From positions 1 to 34,952 of the forward strand of contig JAIUMY010000027.1 of assembly GCA_022565335.1 (NCBI GenBank): a stretch of 34,952 bases of DNA, read 5' to 3'. The stretch's first letter is position 1. The number at the start of each line of letters is the position of its first letter. The position numbers and the translations under genes are program-made. The DNA is from Opitutales bacterium. GTDB taxonomy: Bacteria > Verrucomicrobiota > Verrucomicrobiia > Opitutales > T3Sed10-336. The notes beneath the pieces are model-generated. The model had not been told where the DNA came from, made no database searches, and worked only from the letters and a program-made list of their open reading frames with translations. Below are positions 33,452 to 34,952 of this stretch, piece by piece.

Positions 33452-33763
33452 TCAGCCAGGTTTTTCAGGTCCACTCTCATTAGCTACATCACGAACGATT
33501 TCGTCAAAACGCACCTCAAGCGCTTTGCTGATTTTGAGAAGCGAATAAAGCGTTGGGCTTGTTCGGAGGCTTTCAATGTGACGCAACCCCGTGCGACTTA
33601 TCCCGGCTAATTCGCTCAAACGCTGCTGCGAAATCTTTTTTTCCTGCCTCAGGCGAAGTAAGTAGCGGCAAATTTCTTTAACCTGTTTTTGTTCCCGGTC
33701 CGATTTCACAAGGAAAAGCAAATCAGAAAAGCGTTCCAGATATACATGGCCATAAATGGCCAT
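33452..33763 (-). CDS. XRE-family helix-turn-helix regulator
   Basis: 103 aa. Seen: ICRYLLRLRQEKKISQQRLSELAGISRTGLRHIESLRTSPTLYSLLKISKALEV, a complete Cro/CI-type HTH (about 30-85) with the recognition helix at SRTGLRHIE. The N-terminal 25 residues (AIYGHVYLERFSDLLFLV) and the short C-terminal tail belong to no domain I recognise. ATG 33763 has AAGGG a few nt upstream. The start codon lies in a palindrome that could be its own operator. No partner toxin is adjacent, so a solitary regulator is more likely than an antitoxin. Confidence 0.88.
   Translation of the reverse strand: MAIYGHVYLERFSDLLFLVKSDREQKQVKEICRYLLRLRQEKKISQQRLSELAGISRTGLRHIESLRTSPTLYSLLKISKALEVRFDEIVRDVANESGPEKPG
33746..33763. 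promoter_or_regulatory. Palindrome over the XRE gene start, candidate operator
   Basis: ATGGCCAT-AA-ATGGCCAT: two copies of an 8-bp palindrome two bases apart, covering the first codons of the XRE gene. Repressors of this family often bind such sites to control themselves. It could instead form an mRNA hairpin that hides the start. Function is inferred. Confidence 0.45.
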
Positions 33764-33897
33764 TTTTCCCTTGCCCCCCCTTTTCGTGTTTTCTTTGAAA
33801 GAAACAACCTGAAATAGTATCTAGATCTTCACATAAAAAAATTTCTGTCTTGCCCTCTTCCGGCAGGAAAGATTCTCTACAGTTAAGATCCGTTTAC

Positions 33898-34539
33898 ATG
33901 AAATATCCCCTGTCCTACCTCGCCGCGTTTACCTTCCCCGCCATTCTACTGTTTGCAGAGTCTAAAGAGGTTCCCGAAATTCCCACCCGCACTGAAGCTG
34001 ATTCCATCGTGGCCACTCAGGAGCAGGCCCGGGAACATCGCGAAGCCGAGCGCAAAGCGGCCATCGAAGAAATCCCCGCTTCCGAGGAATGGGAAGTCGA
34101 TCACGGCAACCGCAAAACCATCTTCCGGCGGGTCCACATCCCGCAGTCGCGGGATGAATTTCAAATTGCATCGCCAACCGGCGATGCCTGGACTGAAGAG
34201 GAAATCGCCGCCTGGATTGCCGCCCAACCCATCCCCCGCAGCATGAACCTCAGTGCCGTGGTTTACGACCGCATCTTCACGGAAATCACCTGGCGGGAGC
34301 AGGAGTCCGGCGAGGAATGGACGGTCCTCAGCAACATTGACTTTCGCTACCTCAGTGGCATCGGCAGCTTCGAGGATGAAAACCACCACTGGCAAACCTT
34401 TCTCTTCGTTGACGAAGTAGATTCCGAGAAAGAGAAGGAAATCGCCCGCCGTGCCCACACCCTGCAAATGCAGGGTGAATCTCAAATTTCAAATTCTGAA
34501 TTTCAAATTGCATCGTCACCGCCGACGCCCTCCGCCTAA
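33898..34539 (+). CDS. Secreted hypothetical protein, C-terminus altered by repeat
   Basis: 213 aa from ATG 33898; the track start at 33850 only adds an unlikely leader. Signal peptide MKYPLSYLAAFTFPAILLFAES. The mature part is very acidic with a helical section (TQEQAREHREAERKAAIEEI), then EEIAAWIAAQPIPRSMNLSAVVYDRIFTEITW and IDFRYLSGIGSFEDENHHWQTFLFVDEVD. No family recognised. The last 25 codons run through a CACCCTGCA/TGCAGGGTG hairpin and an A+T-rich repeat, so the native C-terminus may have been lost. The last segment repeats EFQIAS found at about residue 87. Confidence 0.68.
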   Translation: MKYPLSYLAAFTFPAILLFAESKEVPEIPTRTEADSIVATQEQAREHREAERKAAIEEIPASEEWEVDHGNRKTIFRRVHIPQSRDEFQIASPTGDAWTEEEIAAWIAAQPIPRSMNLSAVVYDRIFTEITWREQESGEEWTVLSNIDFRYLSGIGSFEDENHHWQTFLFVDEVDSEKEKEIARRAHTLQMQGESQISNSEFQIASSPPTPSA

Positions 34540-34952
34540 CTAGACTCGATGACGGCGCGGAAATCATCCTCGACGCGGGCGGTCAGCACAGCGCCACGGG
34601 GGGCTTGCCCACCCCCGCCGCCGGCGTGGAGACCGCCACCACCCACTCCGGCACGAACACCAGTGGTCAGTACCACATCGAAGTTCCGGTGGACAATTCC
34701 GCCGGCCCGGTTCGGGTGAATTTTGACGTAATTGGCACCCTTGCTGAGGCTGGACACAATGGCAGCGACGCCATCGCGGAACTCTCCGGCTCCGCCCTGG
34801 TCCCGCCCGCCGCCGAGACCTACTTCCACGACCCTGCCGGAAACGTCACCGCCAACTGGCGCTGGTACTTCACCTGGGATGCCCGCAACCAACTCCGCAC
34901 CATCCAAACCTCCGCCGCTGCCGTAGCAGCCGGGGAACTCAACCAGCGCCTC
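34500..34952 (+). pseudogene. RHS/YD-repeat protein fragment, no start codon, continues past window
   Basis: The frame is open from just after a TGA (34497-34499) to the window end, without ATG; the ORF track misses it for that reason. Translation: ALRLTRLDDGAEIILDAGGQ, then SGQYHIEVPVDNSAGPVRVNF, and finally TYFHDPAGNVTANWRWYFTWDARNQLRTI, which is a clear RHS/YD repeat (YDxxGN..W.YTWDaeNRL type). It overlaps the end of the secreted-protein gene in another frame. Either a 5'-truncated RHS gene joined here at a repeat, or a frameshift near 34500. The upstream half of the fragment is not a known domain to me. Confidence 0.65.

Overview
The window reads as bacterial chromosome, moderately GC-rich and diderm. 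Peptidoglycan recycling, heat-shock, TCA-cycle and topoisomerase genes look like ordinary chromosomal genes. My best guess for the host is a Verrucomicrobiota (Opitutae-like) genome. This rests on gene content, on the style of the small conserved proteins and RHS fragment, and on a topoisomerase B subunit that resembles Bacteroidota ParE. It is an inference, not a demonstrated assignment.

Region 1 (1-4.4 kb) is the unusual part: a sedentary-integron-like cassette array. Seven attC-type sites separate six complete cassettes, all with genes on the + strand and each site directly after its genes. The decisive evidence is that the variable 7-mer at the start of a cassette is the reverse complement of the 7-mer that opens its own downstream site. 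This match is perfect in three cassettes (GTTCGCG/CGCGAAC, GTTGGCC/GGCCAAC, GTTGGGT/ACCCAAC). Every cassette carries a toxin-antitoxin or TA-like pair: DUF4160/DUF2442, HicA/HicB, and four RelE/ParE-type modules. In two of the RelE/ParE modules the toxin is broken (one nonsense codon, one frameshift) while the antitoxin is intact. One attC is split by a 365-nt ORF-less group II (IIC-like) intron on the opposite strand. Removing that intron in silico restores a perfect attC end. The 5' end of a second copy of the same intron lies at the left window edge in another attC. No integrase is in the window; by gene polarity it would lie to the left.

Region 2 (4.8-17 kb) holds core and housekeeping genes: tRNA-Pro, mpl, a hybrid histidine kinase, an amidohydrolase with a LysM lipoprotein, a histone-deacetylase-like protein with a small partner, a 2Fe-2S ferredoxin, a VKOR-thioredoxin fusion, and a grpE-dnaJ-phosphoesterase run.

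Region 3 (17.2-22.9 kb) is a tightly packed minus-strand operon for an acylated 3-amino-sugar and its transfer: FemAB-like acyltransferase, BKACE enzyme, hexapeptide acyltransferase, FdtA-like isomerase, DegT aminotransferase and glycosyltransferase. A tRNA-Lys gene lies just upstream.

Region 4 (23-33.8 kb) has sucA-sucB of the 2-oxoglutarate dehydrogenase complex, a GH28-like beta-helix protein without the usual catalytic His and R-x-K, a repeat-filled intergenic stretch with a 17-bp inverted repeat, ribE, a ParE-like topoisomerase subunit, a second phosphoesterase and an XRE regulator with a palindrome on its own start codon. Region 5 (33.9 kb-end) has a secreted protein that runs into a hairpin/A+T-rich repeat, after which an RHS/YD-repeat reading frame begins without a start codon and leaves the window.
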